From Antarcticimicrobium luteum (lineage in GTDB: Bacteria; Pseudomonadota; Alphaproteobacteria; Rhodobacterales; Rhodobacteraceae): a stretch of DNA of 64,000 nt. Positions 9,342 through 18,428 of this stretch are shown here, piece by piece. The position numbers and the translations under genes were made by a program. Below the pieces are notes generated by a model that did not search any database, had not been told where the DNA came from, and worked only from the letters and a program-made list of their open reading frames with translations. The DNA lies in contig NZ_SMUV01000074.1 in the NCBI RefSeq assembly GCF_004358185.1, forward strand, positions 399,363-463,362. Reading direction: 5' to 3'. Position 1 is the stretch's first letter. Each line of letters opens with the position of its first letter.

Positions 9342-9572
9342 GGGGATACCCGCGGTTGAGAACAAGGAAGGCCGATCAGATGTTCCGCAGACAAGCGCGC
9401 CGCAGGCGCGCCGCCCCCGTCCCCCGCGGGGCGGGGGCGAGGCCGCAGAACCAAGGTTCGCTGCGCAAGGCTGTCACGGCCCGGCGGCCTCCACCAGCTT
9501 TGCGCCCGCCGCATCGAAGCGGCGGTCGGCCGGGCGCTCGGACCCGCGCGGGTGGAGGGGAATGCGGTCATC
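9342..9572 (-). other. Spacer between ccoH and ccoI with a strong GC hairpin
   Basis: No gene is apparent. A hairpin with arms 9412-9419 and 9432-9439 (CGCCCCCG/CGGGGGCG) encloses a second CCCC/GGGG pairing. With no T-run it is more likely an mRNA-processing or stability element than a terminator, perhaps lowering ccoIS relative to ccoGH. Confidence 0.4.
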
Positions 9573-10031
9573 TCAGCCTTTCACAAAGAACACCAGGCGC
9601 TGGGTGAATTCGGTGCCGTTCCCGGCCAGCGCCTTGAGGCGCAGATCCCATTTCCCCGGGCGCAGTTCGGCCGGGGCGACATAGGCGGTCCCGTCGAATT
9701 CGAAGGCCGGTGCGACATCGTCCCGCCGCTCGGTCGCGCGGCCGACGGTGGCCTCGATCCTGGCGGCGCGGACCGGGGCGCCGGCGCTATCGGTCACCGC
9801 CATGATCACCAGCCCGCCGGTATAGGACACGTTGACGGTCCAGCCCAGAGCCTCCTGCGCGGCGCGGCGGTCATCGAACTCCTGACTGGCGACATAGGAA
9901 TTCCTGACCTCCAGCCCGGGAAAGGTGCTGATCGCGCTGTAGGCCAGCGTGAGATTCACCGCGATGATCACCCCGAAGGCGCCGACAAAAAGCATCAGCG
10001 CATGGCGCCCCGTGAATTTGCGTTCCGACAT
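9573..10031 (-). CDS. ccoH: cbb3 oxidase assembly protein CcoH (FixH)
   Basis: A 152-residue FixH-family protein. A short cytoplasmic N-terminus (MSERKFTGRH) is followed by one membrane helix (about 11-32), then the typical SYVASQEFDDRRAAQEALGW segment of FixH proteins and a periplasmic beta-rich domain. CcoH interacts with the assembling cbb3 complex and with CcoN. It begins three bases after the ccoG stop, so the two are translated together. Confidence 0.92.
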   Translation of the reverse strand: MSERKFTGRHALMLFVGAFGVIIAVNLTLAYSAISTFPGLEVRNSYVASQEFDDRRAAQEALGWTVNVSYTGGLVIMAVTDSAGAPVRAARIEATVGRATERRDDVAPAFEFDGTAYVAPAELRPGKWDLRLKALAGNGTEFTQRLVFFVKG

Positions 10032-10033
10032 GG

Positions 10034-11470
10034 TCAGTTTGCCCGGCCGTTGAAGGTGCTGTCCTTGTACGCGCGCTCGCCGCTGGCCAGATCCTCGATC
10101 CAGAAGCGGATATCGGTCGCTTCTGCGTTGGAGGGAACCGATCCTTTGGGCGAGACCACATAGACCCGTTGAAGATGCGCGGTATCGGCCGGAACCTCAA
10201 CCGAGTCGTAGGGCGTCCCCTCGAGCTGGATCCGCAGGGTCGGATCGCCCACCACCGACAATTTGAATGGCCGCGGCTCGCCATGCTTGTTGCGCAGCCG
10301 GATGTCATAGGTGTTGCGGATCGAGCCGTCCGACAGGGTGACGAAGGTCGGGTTGCGCACCGGCGCCACGGTCAGGTCGATATCAGAACGGATAAACAGC
10401 GCGAAGACCAGCCCGAAGCCCACCAGCGCCCAGAGCGTGGTATAAAGGATCGTGCGCGGGCGCAGAATGTGTTTCCAGATGTTCTTGGGCGCGTTGCCCG
10501 ATCGTTCCGAGGGTTCGTCGCTGAGCGCCATATAGTCGATCAGTCCGCGCGGCTTGCCGACCTTGGCCATCACATCGTCGCAGGCGTCGATGCATAGCCC
10601 GCAGGTGATGCAGGCCAGTTGCTGGCCATCGCGGATGTCGATGCCCATCGGACAGACGTTGACGCAAGCCATGCAGTCAATGCAATCGCCAAGCTGTTCG
10701 GCGCCTTCGGCCTTGCGATGCTTGCCGCGCGGCTCGCCGCGCCATTCGCGGTAGCCGATGGTGATGGTATCCTCGTCCATCATCGCCGCCTGGATGCGGG
10801 GCCAGGGACAGGCATAAATGCAGATCTGTTCGCGCGCGAAGCCGCCGAAGAAAAACGTGGTGGCGGTCAGCACCGCGATCGTCGTGTAGGCGACCGGATG
10901 GGCGCTGAGCGTGAAGAGGTCGACGAACAGCGTCGGGGCATCGGTGAAATAGAACACCCAGGCCCCGCCGGTGGCTACCGAGATCAGCAGCCAGGCGATC
11001 CACTTGGTGAGCCGCAGCCGCGTCTTGCGGAAATCCAGTTTCTTCTGCCGGTGCAGGCGCAGCCGGGCGTTGCGGTCGCCCTCGATCCAGCGCTCGACCA
11101 GGATGAACAGGTCGGTCCACACGGTCTGCGGGCAGGCATAGCCGCACCAGACCCGGCCCAGCGCCGAGGTGAACAGGAACAGCCCCAGCCCCGCCATGAT
11201 CAGCAGACCGGCGACGAAATAGAACTCATGCGGCCAGATCTCGATCCAGAGGAAATAGAAGCGCCGGTTGGCCAGGTCGAGCAGTACCGCCTGATCCGGA
11301 AGGCTGGGCCCCCGGTCCCAGCGGAACCAGGGCATGACATAATAAAGGCCCAGCATGAGGGTGAGCAGAACCCACTTCAGATTGCGGAACTTGCCTGAGA
11401 CGCGGCGCGGAAAGATCGGCTCCCGGGCGGCATAAAGGCTGGAGGTGGGATTGGAATCGCTCACGGACAT
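10034..11470 (-). CDS. ccoG: cbb3 oxidase accessory ferredoxin CcoG (RdxA/FixG)
   Basis: About 478 residues, polytopic. After the N-terminal helices comes CGYACPQTVW (109-118), further helices, and a dicluster ferredoxin region with Cys263, 266, 269, 273 and Cys287, 290, 293, 297 ligating two 4Fe-4S clusters. The C-terminal part is an Ig-like periplasmic domain. CcoG has been reported to act in copper reduction for cbb3 biogenesis. The start at 11470 (MSVSDSNP) is chosen over in-frame upstream codons at 11485 and 11506. It is first in ccoGHIS and has its own FNR box 57 bases upstream. Confidence 0.93.
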   Translation of the reverse strand: MSVSDSNPTSSLYAAREPIFPRRVSGKFRNLKWVLLTLMLGLYYVMPWFRWDRGPSLPDQAVLLDLANRRFYFLWIEIWPHEFYFVAGLLIMAGLGLFLFTSALGRVWCGYACPQTVWTDLFILVERWIEGDRNARLRLHRQKKLDFRKTRLRLTKWIAWLLISVATGGAWVFYFTDAPTLFVDLFTLSAHPVAYTTIAVLTATTFFFGGFAREQICIYACPWPRIQAAMMDEDTITIGYREWRGEPRGKHRKAEGAEQLGDCIDCMACVNVCPMGIDIRDGQQLACITCGLCIDACDDVMAKVGKPRGLIDYMALSDEPSERSGNAPKNIWKHILRPRTILYTTLWALVGFGLVFALFIRSDIDLTVAPVRNPTFVTLSDGSIRNTYDIRLRNKHGEPRPFKLSVVGDPTLRIQLEGTPYDSVEVPADTAHLQRVYVVSPKGSVPSNAEATDIRFWIEDLASGERAYKDSTFNGRAN

Positions 11471-11526
11471 ACTCCGGCTGGGCATTTGGGGTTGCGGCCT
11501 TGTCACATCTGGCGCGGCCGCACACT

Positions 11527-11540
11527 TTGATTTGTATCAA
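11527..11540 (-). promoter_or_regulatory. FNR/FnrL box upstream of ccoGHIS
   Basis: TTGAT-TTGT-ATCAA is a perfect match to the FNR-family half-sites TTGAT/ATCAA. It lies 57 bases upstream of the ccoG ATG, after the end of the LysR gene. A class II position near -41 would place the start site about 20-25 bases before the ATG. Low-oxygen activation of ccoGHIS is the expected effect. Confidence 0.85.
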
Positions 11541-11590
11541 AAATGCGCATCGGCAAGGCAGGTTTGGAATGTGCTCTTGTGACGCGGGGC

Positions 11591-12484
11591 TCACCCGGCC
11601 GCAAGGGACGATGCCGCCCGCGCCTCGCGCCGCAACCAGGCGACAAAGGCCCGGGCCGCCGGTCGCAGCACACCGGGGCGGGTGACGACGTGATAATAGG
11701 CGTCATGGCGCATCTCGAACAGCTCGACCAGCCGGCCGGCGGCGAGGTCGGGCTCGACAAAGAGCCGCACAGTGATCAACACCCCCTGCCCCTGCCGCGC
11801 GCTTTCCAGCATCAGGTTGCCGGGCAGCTGGATGCGGCGGCGTGCGCCCCCGGGCGCCGCGCCATGGGTTTCCAGCCAGGTGCTGGCCTCGTTAGTGCCC
11901 AGTTCCTCGATCCAGGGCAGATCGATCAGGTCGGCCGGGCTGTCGATCCGGCGGCCCTGCAACAGCGTCGGCGCGGCCACCACGATCAGCGGCGCCGGCA
12001 GCAATACCTCGCTGTGCAATCCCGGCCAGCCGCCCGCGCCGTGGCGGAGCGCCAGATCGATGCCCCCCGGGGTCAGATCGATGAGCTGCGGCGAGGGATC
12101 GACGCGCAGGCTGATATCGGGGTGCGCCTGGGAAAAAACTGCGAGCCGCGGCAACAACCAATAGCCCGCGAAGCTGGGCGTGACCGAGACGTGCAGCGGC
12201 CGGTCGGCGCCGCGACCGGACAGATCCTGCACCGTTGCGGCGATGGTGCCAAAGCCCAGCGCCAGCGAATCGGCCAGTTGCCGACCCTGCGCGTTCAGCC
12301 GCAGCGCCCGGCCAGACCGGTCCATCAGCGGCAGACCCATATGACGCTCAAGCGCGCGCAAATGCTGGCTCACTGCGGCGTGGCTGATGTTCAGCGACGC
12401 GCCGGCGCGGGCCAGATTGCCCGTCTCGGCAAAGGCCGCAAAGGCGCGCAGGGCGGCGAGAGGCGGCATGGTGAGCCAGTCCAT
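11591..12484 (-). CDS. LysR-family transcriptional regulator
   Basis: A 297-residue LTTR. The winged helix-turn-helix occupies about 6-64 (LAALRAFAAFAETGNLARAG and the recognition-helix region HAAVSQHLRALE), followed by the two-lobed effector domain from about 95. The N-terminus resembles the GcvA-like subgroup. It is divergent from the small ORF at 12587, and a perfect palindrome lies in the shared promoter. The gene sits between the two cco operons but nothing links it to oxidase expression. The effector is unknown. Confidence 0.88.
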   Translation of the reverse strand: MDWLTMPPLAALRAFAAFAETGNLARAGASLNISHAAVSQHLRALERHMGLPLMDRSGRALRLNAQGRQLADSLALGFGTIAATVQDLSGRGADRPLHVSVTPSFAGYWLLPRLAVFSQAHPDISLRVDPSPQLIDLTPGGIDLALRHGAGGWPGLHSEVLLPAPLIVVAAPTLLQGRRIDSPADLIDLPWIEELGTNEASTWLETHGAAPGGARRRIQLPGNLMLESARQGQGVLITVRLFVEPDLAAGRLVELFEMRHDAYYHVVTRPGVLRPAARAFVAWLRREARAASSLAAG

Positions 12485-12503
12485 ATGTAAGCCCCACTTA
12501 CAG

Positions 12504-12517
12504 ATTGGAATTCCAAT
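12504..12517. promoter_or_regulatory. Palindrome in the LysR/small-ORF promoter
   Basis: ATTGGAATTCCAAT is a perfect 14-base palindrome 20 bases upstream of the LysR start and about 70 bases upstream of the divergent small gene. LysR proteins usually bind T-N11-A dyads and repress themselves, so this is the best operator candidate. Confidence 0.55.
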
Positions 12518-12586
12518 TGAATCGCATCATTCCCCGTTTTGGTCAAGTCTGCATGGACATATCGCCCGCAACCCGAGGAGAGGACC

Positions 12587-12751
12587 ATGATCACCATCTA
12601 TGCCCAGAGTTTCATGACCGCCACCCGCACCGGCTGCGTCCGGATGCGGGGCGTGCCGCCCGCCAAACCCGCCGGCCAGCGCCGCCGCTGGCTGCCGAAG
12701 GGGCATTGGTGGGTGGAGAAATCGCGCTGCAAGGACCCGACCCGGCTGTAA
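12587..12751 (+). CDS. Small basic protein of unknown function
   Basis: A 54-residue product starting MITIYAQSFMTATRTG, rich in Arg, Lys and Trp (RRRWLPKGHWWVEKSR), with no membrane helix or known motif. The start is supported by a strong GAGGAGAGG ribosome-binding site at 12574-12582. It is divergent from the LysR gene and followed by a hairpin, so it looks like an independent, regulated unit. I do not recognise the family. It could be a small DNA/RNA-binding or stress protein, but that is guesswork. Confidence 0.6.
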   Translation: MITIYAQSFMTATRTGCVRMRGVPPAKPAGQRRRWLPKGHWWVEKSRCKDPTRL

Positions 12752-12773
12752 GCCACGGCCCGAAACGAACGAA

Positions 12774-12801
12774 CCCGCCCATATCCGAAGATATGGACGG
12801 G
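12774..12801 (+). terminator. Hairpin after the small ORF
   Basis: A 12-base stem with one mismatch (12774-12785 pairing 12790-12801) closes on a CGAA tetraloop. There is no T-run, so it is either a weak terminator or an mRNA 3'-end stabiliser for the small ORF. Confidence 0.5.
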
Positions 12802-12934
12802 CCCGGCCACAGGTTTATACTTTCACTCACTAACTGGTCGGCGCCGGCTTCTCAGGAAACGCGCGAACAGATCGAAAAGCCGGCGCCGTGCCTCCGGACC
12901 GCAGGGACGGTCCGAAGGTATCTCTCATCACAGG

Positions 12935-13804
12935 TTACTCGCCGCCGCCCAGCTGGTGGACATAGATGGCGGCCGCCCGGATCTGGTCTTCGCTCAGACG
13001 CAGGCCCCAAGCGGGCATCACGCCAAAGCGGCTGTTGGTGACGGTTTCCTTGAGGGTGTCGAAATCGCCGCCATAGAGCCAGATCGCATCGGTCAGGTTC
13101 GGTGCGCCCTGGGTCCGGTCGCCGGTGCCGTCGTCCATGTGACAGGCCGCACAGTTGTCCGCGAACACCACCGCGCCCGCCTCGACCTGCGCCGCGTCCT
13201 GCGGCGTGCCCGACAACGACATGACATAGTTCACCACCTGGTCGATCTCGTCCCCGGCCAGCAGTTCGTCACGACCGAAGGCGGGCATCTGGGAATACCG
13301 CGCATCACCGTCGTCCTCGTTGCGGACGCCGTGAGAGATCGTGGCATGAATATCCTCGATGTTGCCGCCCCAGAGCCAGTCGTCGTCCAGCAGGTTGGGA
13401 TAGCCTTTGGCACCGGCCGCGCCGGAACCGTGGCACTGGGCGCACCAGGTCTTGAACACCGCCGAACCGGCCGAAACAGCATAGCTGTTCAGTTCGGGAT
13501 CCGCCGCGATCTCGGTCAGTTCGGCCGAAACCAGCCGTTCGTTGATCGCCGCATTGGCCTCGGCCACCGCGTCGATCTCTTTCTGGACATTGGCCCGGGT
13601 AGACCAGCCCAACAGACCCGCTGTCGCGGATTTGACGCCCGGCCAGGCCGGATAGGCGATGCTGTAGCCGATGGCCCAGACAATACAGGCGTAGAACACC
13701 CAGACCCACCAGCGCGGAAGCGGATTGTTGAACTCTTCGATCCCGTCCCAGCTGTGGCCGGTCGTTTCCGGATCGCCCTTGTGCTTTTGAGGGGCTTTGC
13801 TCAT
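12935..13804 (-). CDS. ccoP: cbb3 oxidase dihaem cytochrome c subunit CcoP
   Basis: A 289-residue subunit with a cytoplasmic N-terminus, one membrane helix (about 31-50, [20 protein letters not shown]), and two periplasmic cytochrome c domains with CAQCH (121-125) and CAACH (218-222). Candidate axial methionines are in the SQMPAFG and GVMPAWG motifs. CcoP passes electrons from soluble or bc1-derived cytochrome c to CcoO. Its start overlaps the ccoQ stop by four bases; it is the last gene of ccoNOQP. Confidence 0.95.
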   Translation of the reverse strand: MSKAPQKHKGDPETTGHSWDGIEEFNNPLPRWWVWVFYACIVWAIGYSIAYPAWPGVKSATAGLLGWSTRANVQKEIDAVAEANAAINERLVSAELTEIAADPELNSYAVSAGSAVFKTWCAQCHGSGAAGAKGYPNLLDDDWLWGGNIEDIHATISHGVRNEDDGDARYSQMPAFGRDELLAGDEIDQVVNYVMSLSGTPQDAAQVEAGAVVFADNCAACHMDDGTGDRTQGAPNLTDAIWLYGGDFDTLKETVTNSRFGVMPAWGLRLSEDQIRAAAIYVHQLGGGE

Positions 13805-13986
13805 GTCCTCGCCTCCTTGTCCGTGGCGGGTTTGTCGTCGTGCCTGAACGGAATGTCGGCCGTGTCGTTGTAGGTCTTGCTGCTGCCCGGGCGGAACACC
13901 CAGACGATAATGCCCACAAAGAAGGCGAACAGCGCCAACAGCACCCAGCTATCTGCGAATTGCCTCAGGAGTGTGTAGATTTCCAT
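13801..13986 (-). CDS. ccoQ: cbb3 oxidase subunit CcoQ
   Basis: A 61-residue protein with one membrane helix (about 15-32, [18 protein letters not shown]), then a soluble tail including the [17 protein letters not shown] segment typical of CcoQ/FixQ. It stabilises the cbb3 complex. It lies between ccoO and ccoP and overlaps ccoP by four bases. Confidence 0.92.
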   Translation of the reverse strand: MEIYTLLRQFADSWVLLALFAFFVGIIVWVFRPGSSKTYNDTADIPFRHDDKPATDKEART

Positions 13987-13997
13987 GACACCCTCCC

Positions 13998-14726
13998 TCA
14001 GCGGCTTGCGTCGGGCGTGAAGGTCGAGAAATCGACCAGAGTCCCGAGCATTTGCAGATAGGCGATCAGCGCGTCGGCTTCGGACAGGCCAGGCTGACCG
14101 TCGAAGTTCGACACCGTCACCTTGTCGCCATACCGCTCGATCAGACCGTCATAATCGCTGTCCGGGTCGCCCTGGGCCAGAAAGTCGGCCTGGGCATTTT
14201 CCAGCATCTCGTCGGTATAGGGAACGCCGACAAAGGCATGCGTGGACATCACGTCCTGGATGTAACGCCCGTCGATCACACGATCCTCGAGAAAGCGATA
14301 TTTCGGCATGACGGATTCCGGCACCACCGATTGCGGGTTGCGCAGGTGATCCACATGCCACTCGTTCGAGTAGCGGCCGCCGACGCGGGCCAGATCCGGC
14401 CCGGTCCGCTTGGACCCCCACTGGAACGGATGGTCGTACATCGACTCCGCCGCCAGGCTGTAGTGGCCATAGCGTTCGACCTCGTCCCGCATCGGGCGGA
14501 TCATCTGGCTGTGGCACACATAGCAGCCTTCGCGCACGTAGATTTCGCGTCCGGCCAGTTCGAGCGGGGTGTAGGGACGCATCCCGTCCACCTTCTCGAT
14601 GGTGTTTTCCAGCCAGAACAGCGGTGCGATCTGCACGATGCCGCCCACGGTCACGACCAGGAAGCTGAACACCAGCAGGAGGGTCGCGTTGGTCTCGATT
14701 ATTTTATGTTTGTCGAGAATTGCCAT
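13998..14726 (-). CDS. ccoO: cbb3 oxidase monohaem cytochrome c subunit CcoO
   Basis: A 242-residue subunit. An N-terminal membrane helix (about 14-33) is followed by a periplasmic cytochrome c domain with CYVCH (Cys68, Cys71, His72) and the [18 protein letters not shown] segment characteristic of CcoO. It mediates electron transfer between CcoP and CcoN. Second gene of ccoNOQP, starting 15 bases after ccoN. Confidence 0.95.
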   Translation of the reverse strand: MAILDKHKIIETNATLLLVFSFLVVTVGGIVQIAPLFWLENTIEKVDGMRPYTPLELAGREIYVREGCYVCHSQMIRPMRDEVERYGHYSLAAESMYDHPFQWGSKRTGPDLARVGGRYSNEWHVDHLRNPQSVVPESVMPKYRFLEDRVIDGRYIQDVMSTHAFVGVPYTDEMLENAQADFLAQGDPDSDYDGLIERYGDKVTVSNFDGQPGLSEADALIAYLQMLGTLVDFSTFTPDASR

Positions 14727-14740
14727 TGCTCCGACCCTCC

Positions 14741-16345
14741 TTATTCAGCCGGGACCGTGGTGGCGAGGCTGGCCTCTTTGGCCGGCGCCCGCTTCACGGT
14801 CATCCACAGGTTATAGACCATCACGAGGCCCCCGGTGAGGTACAGAACCCCGCCCAGACCACGCACCACATACATCGGGAACTTGGCGGCCACGGTGTCG
14901 GCGAAAGAGTTCACCAGGAAGCCGTTGGCATCCACCTCGCGCCACATCAGGCCCTCCATGATGCCGGTCACCCACATCGACGCGGCGTAGAGCACGATGC
15001 CGATGGTCGCGAGCCAGAAGTGCCAGGACACCATCTGCAGGCTATAGAGGCGTTCACGCTTCCACAGCACCGGCACGAGGAAATAAAGCGCGCCAAAGGT
15101 GATCATGCCGTTCCAGCCCAGCGCACCCGAGTGCACGTGGCCGATGGTCCAGTCGGTGTAGTGCGACAGCGAGTTGACCGCGCGGATCGACATCATCGGC
15201 CCCTCGAAGGTGGACATGCCGTAGAAACCGACCGAGATCACCATCATCCGGATGACCGGATCGGTGCGCAGCTTGTCCCAGGCGCCCGACAGCGTCATCA
15301 GCCCGTTGATCATGCCGCCCCACGAGGGCATCCACAGCACGATCGAGAACACCATGCCCAGCGTCGAGGCCCAGTCGGGCAGCGCGGTATAGTGCAGGTG
15401 GTGCGGACCGGCCCAGATATAGATGAAGATCAGCGCCCAGAAGTGGATGATCGACAGCTTGTAGGAGAACACCGGGCGTTCGGCCTGTTTCGGGATGAAA
15501 TAGTACATCATCCCCAGGAAGCCCGCGGTCAGGAAGAAGCCCACCGCGTTGTGGCCGTACCACCACTGGGTCATCGCATCCTGCACGCCCGACATCACCT
15601 GAACCGAGCGCGATCCCCAGATCGAGATCGGGATCGAGATGTTGTTGACCACATGCAGCATCGCCACGGTGACGATGAAGGACAGATAGAACCAGTTGGC
15701 CACATAGATATGCGGCTCTTTGCGCTTGATGATGGTGCCCAGAAAGGCGGCCAGATAGGCGACCCAGACGATGGTCAGCCACCAGTCGACGTACCACTCC
15801 GGCTCGGCGTATTCCTTGGACTGGGTGGCGCCCAGCAGATAGCCGGTCGCGGCCAGCACGATAAAGAGCTGATAGCCCCAGAACACGAACCAGCCCAGGT
15901 TGCCGCCCCAGAGCCGTGCCGCGCTGGTACGCTGCACCACATAGAAGGAGGTGGCGATCAGCGCGTTGCCGCCGAAGGCAAAGATCACCGCGCTGGTGTG
16001 CAGCGGGCGCAGGCGGCCGAAATTGCCAAAACCGCTCAGCCAGTCGAAGTTGAGCTGAGGAAAGGCGAGTTGGAAGGCGATGAACGTTCCGACCAGGAAA
16101 CCGACCACGCCCCAGAAGGCGGTGGCGATCACCCCGGCGCGCACCACGCTGTCGAAATATTCATTTTGCGGAATCGCGGGCGTGGGATCGCCTGTCCTGC
16201 GCAATGTATAAAGAAACAGGCCACCGGCCACGAGCAGAATGATCGCTGCGTGCACCATATAGGCCAGGTCGCGCGCATAGTTGATCGCCATTGCCGAAAA
16301 CAATGTGATCAGACCAAGCGCGATTAGCTTGAGTGTGTTTGACAT
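14741..16345 (-). CDS. ccoN: cbb3 oxidase catalytic subunit CcoN
   Basis: A 534-residue haem-copper oxidase subunit I with about twelve to fourteen membrane helices. Visible motifs include [13 protein letters not shown] (CuB histidines), [10 protein letters not shown] and the [16 protein letters not shown] segment with conserved histidines. It reduces oxygen at the high-affinity b3-CuB centre. It is the first gene of ccoNOQP, with an FNR box about 95 bases upstream of its ATG, which fits expression at low oxygen. Confidence 0.96.
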   Translation of the reverse strand: MSNTLKLIALGLITLFSAMAINYARDLAYMVHAAIILLVAGGLFLYTLRRTGDPTPAIPQNEYFDSVVRAGVIATAFWGVVGFLVGTFIAFQLAFPQLNFDWLSGFGNFGRLRPLHTSAVIFAFGGNALIATSFYVVQRTSAARLWGGNLGWFVFWGYQLFIVLAATGYLLGATQSKEYAEPEWYVDWWLTIVWVAYLAAFLGTIIKRKEPHIYVANWFYLSFIVTVAMLHVVNNISIPISIWGSRSVQVMSGVQDAMTQWWYGHNAVGFFLTAGFLGMMYYFIPKQAERPVFSYKLSIIHFWALIFIYIWAGPHHLHYTALPDWASTLGMVFSIVLWMPSWGGMINGLMTLSGAWDKLRTDPVIRMMVISVGFYGMSTFEGPMMSIRAVNSLSHYTDWTIGHVHSGALGWNGMITFGALYFLVPVLWKRERLYSLQMVSWHFWLATIGIVLYAASMWVTGIMEGLMWREVDANGFLVNSFADTVAAKFPMYVVRGLGGVLYLTGGLVMVYNLWMTVKRAPAKEASLATTVPAE

Positions 16346-16438
16346 GTCACGTCCCTTTTCCTTGTCCCGCGCGATTCTTCCGCCGCGCCAGACGGATTCA
16401 GACCGATGATGTCATGCCGGAGGGCTTATGCAATCGCT

Positions 16439-16452
16439 TTGATCTGCATCAA
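16439..16452. promoter_or_regulatory. FNR/FnrL box between ccoN and the stress protein
   Basis: TTGAT-CTGC-ATCAA is a perfect FNR box between two divergent genes. A TATGAC hexamer at 16470-16475 lies at about the right distance for a class II plus-strand promoter, so one box may serve both ccoN and the universal stress protein. Confidence 0.85.
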
Positions 16453-16542
16453 GACACCCTTGCCAATTCTATGACACGGATCGAAACTACCCGAAGGGCT
16501 TCGGGATCTGCCGGGGCCATATGAAAAGAGAACGAGGTTCCA

Positions 16543-17382
16543 ATGGCTTACAAAACCCTGCTGACCGTATTGACCGACCCGAAAGTGTCGGATGCGGCAT
16601 TGGCGCAGATTGTTGCGCTGGCCGAGGCGCAGGATGCTCATGCCGAAGCGCTTTGTCTGGGTGTGGACCGGACGCAGACCGGTTACTATTACGCTGGCGC
16701 CAATGCGATGATTCTACAGGAAACTCTGGAACGCGCCACCAAGGAGGCCGAGGCGACGCTGGCCTACGCCAAGGACAAGCTGGGCAAATCGGGGGTGCGT
16801 TGGTCGGCCGAGGACGGCGTCGCGCAGATCGCCGATCTGGGCCGGCATGTGGCCTATCGCGCGCGGTTCTCCGACCTTGTGGTGCTGCCGCGCCCCTATG
16901 GCGATGGCCATGGCGCCGAGGCAGAGCCGATCATCGAGGCCGCCCTGTTCGAAGGACGCGCCCCGGTTCTGGTCGTCCCGGACGAGGCGGCGCCGGTTGC
17001 CCAGCCCGGAACGATTCTGGTCGCATGGAACGAAAGCATCGAGGCGATGGCGGCAATCCGCAAGGCGCTGCCCTTCCTGACCAGGGCCGAACAGGTGCGC
17101 ATCGTGGTGATCGACCCGCCGCAGCACGGGCCCGAACGGTCCGACCCCGGCGGCCTGCTTTCGCAGATGCTGTCGCGCCATGGCGTGAATTGCGAGATCG
17201 ACGTGCTGAGCAAGACGATGACGCGGGTCTCGGACGTTCTGAACCGCCACGCCGCCGACACCGGCGCCGAAATGATCGTCATGGGCGCCTATGGCCATTC
17301 GCGGTTCCGCGAGGCGATCTTGGGCGGCGCCACCCGCAATATGCTGGAAAAGGCCAAGGTTCCGGTTTTCATGGCCCACTAG
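16543..17382 (+). CDS. Universal stress protein with tandem Usp domains
   Basis: A 279-residue protein made of two Usp folds (about 1-145 and 155-279). The second keeps the ATP-binding pattern G-x2-G-x9-G-(S/T) in MGAYGHSRFREAILGGATRN; the first is degenerate. Start supported by the GAGAACGAGG stretch upstream. It is divergent from ccoN and shares the FNR box, as usp genes near cbb3 operons often do, so low-oxygen induction is likely. The exact role is unknown. Confidence 0.88.
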   Translation: MAYKTLLTVLTDPKVSDAALAQIVALAEAQDAHAEALCLGVDRTQTGYYYAGANAMILQETLERATKEAEATLAYAKDKLGKSGVRWSAEDGVAQIADLGRHVAYRARFSDLVVLPRPYGDGHGAEAEPIIEAALFEGRAPVLVVPDEAAPVAQPGTILVAWNESIEAMAAIRKALPFLTRAEQVRIVVIDPPQHGPERSDPGGLLSQMLSRHGVNCEIDVLSKTMTRVSDVLNRHAADTGAEMIVMGAYGHSRFREAILGGATRNMLEKAKVPVFMAH

Positions 17383-17452
17383 GCCCGCTCCGGGCCGGCG
17401 GTGTCGGGAGGCAGGGCAACAACGGATCGCCCCCTGACCGGATGAATTGCAG

Positions 17453-17482
17453 ATCGCGCCGCTCCCAGGCGGCGCGATTTTT
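17453..17482 (+). terminator. Rho-independent terminator after the stress protein
   Basis: A perfect 10-base stem (17453-17462 and 17469-17478, ATCGCGCCGC/GCGGCGCGAT) with a TCCCAG loop is followed by a T-run at 17478-17482. Confidence 0.85.
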
Positions 17483-17573
17483 CATTGAATATCGGCCCCT
17501 CTTGCGGCGGAACCGCGCGCAGAATGACAGCAAGGCCATTGACTGCCCCGGTCACCGCCGGACCGGTCCGGTG

Positions 17574-18428
17574 TCAGTCGACAAAGGCCTCGAACTGGTC
17601 CTGCAGGCGACGCATATGCTGGATGCGCTTGGCGACCTGATCGCCCAGTTGCGCGATGACGTCGTCCAGAAGCAGATTGTTCAGCGTCGCAAAGGGGGCC
17701 TGAGAGTCCCAGAACAACTCGGCCTCGGTGTTCACCGCCAGCACGTCCTCGGTGAAATCATGCGCCCAGTAGCAATGGGTATCGCAGATGATCGCCAGGG
17801 CAATACCGGCTTCGGACGCGGCGCGGGCAAGCTGGAAACTGAGCCGAGTATAGCGGCGCATCTCGAACAGGATCAGCAGCTTGCCGTCCCCGCCAGAGGC
17901 GAAAAGCTCGCTGAAGGTGCCGCTCTTGTCTTGCAGAAACACCGCGTTGGGACGGATATAGTCCAACCTGCCGGCAAAATCCGACGCAATGCCACTGATG
18001 GTCTGAAACCCCGCGACAAAGACCGCCTCGGCGCTGCACAGCTGCCTGGCCACCCGGTGCCAGGTGGGGCTGTGCCGCAATTCATAAACCGCGACGGTGG
18101 CCTGCAGTTCCCGCTCGAGATTTCTGGCAAGCCGCGCATCCGCCGCCGGATCGGTGCGGATCCGGTCGAGCCGGTCCGAAACCAGCAGCGGCGTCGCCGC
18201 CAGATCCGCGCGCAGACGTTCTTTCAGGTCGCTCAACCCCTTGTACCCCAGCGTCCTGAGAAACCGGCTGACCGTCATCTGGCTGACGCCGACACTGTCG
18301 GCGATCGAGGCGGCGGTTTCGAACGGCAACTGCTGCATATGGGCCAGAAGATAGGTTGCGACCGCCTTCTCGGATCTGGTCAGATCCGGGAAGGCTTTGC
18401 GCAGGGTATCGGCTATCGGTTCGGTCAT
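17574..18428 (-). CDS. RpiR-family regulator (HTH plus SIS domain)
   Basis: A 284-residue regulator. The N-terminal RpiR helix-turn-helix spans about 1-80 (LTRSEKAVATYLLAHM and VGVSQMTVSRFLRTLGYKG), and a SIS domain follows from about 125. SIS domains usually bind phosphosugars, though RpiR proteins also occur beside peptide transporters. It overlaps the amidase stop/start by four bases (same strand) and is divergent from the Dpp-type ABC transporter, so it probably controls both arms. It could act through the dyad at 19976-20005. Confidence 0.88.
   Translation of the reverse strand: MTEPIADTLRKAFPDLTRSEKAVATYLLAHMQQLPFETAASIADSVGVSQMTVSRFLRTLGYKGLSDLKERLRADLAATPLLVSDRLDRIRTDPAADARLARNLERELQATVAVYELRHSPTWHRVARQLCSAEAVFVAGFQTISGIASDFAGRLDYIRPNAVFLQDKSGTFSELFASGGDGKLLILFEMRRYTRLSFQLARAASEAGIALAIICDTHCYWAHDFTEDVLAVNTEAELFWDSQAPFATLNNLLLDDVIAQLGDQVAKRIQHMRRLQDQFEAFVD

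Noticed and set aside
7428..9359. 643-residue plus-strand frame over ccoI
   Set aside because: Antisense to an ATPase with all catalytic motifs; composition is unnatural.
14720..16327. 535-residue plus-strand frame over ccoN
   Set aside because: Antisense to the oxidase subunit I, His/Gln/Arg-rich and without any recognisable domain.
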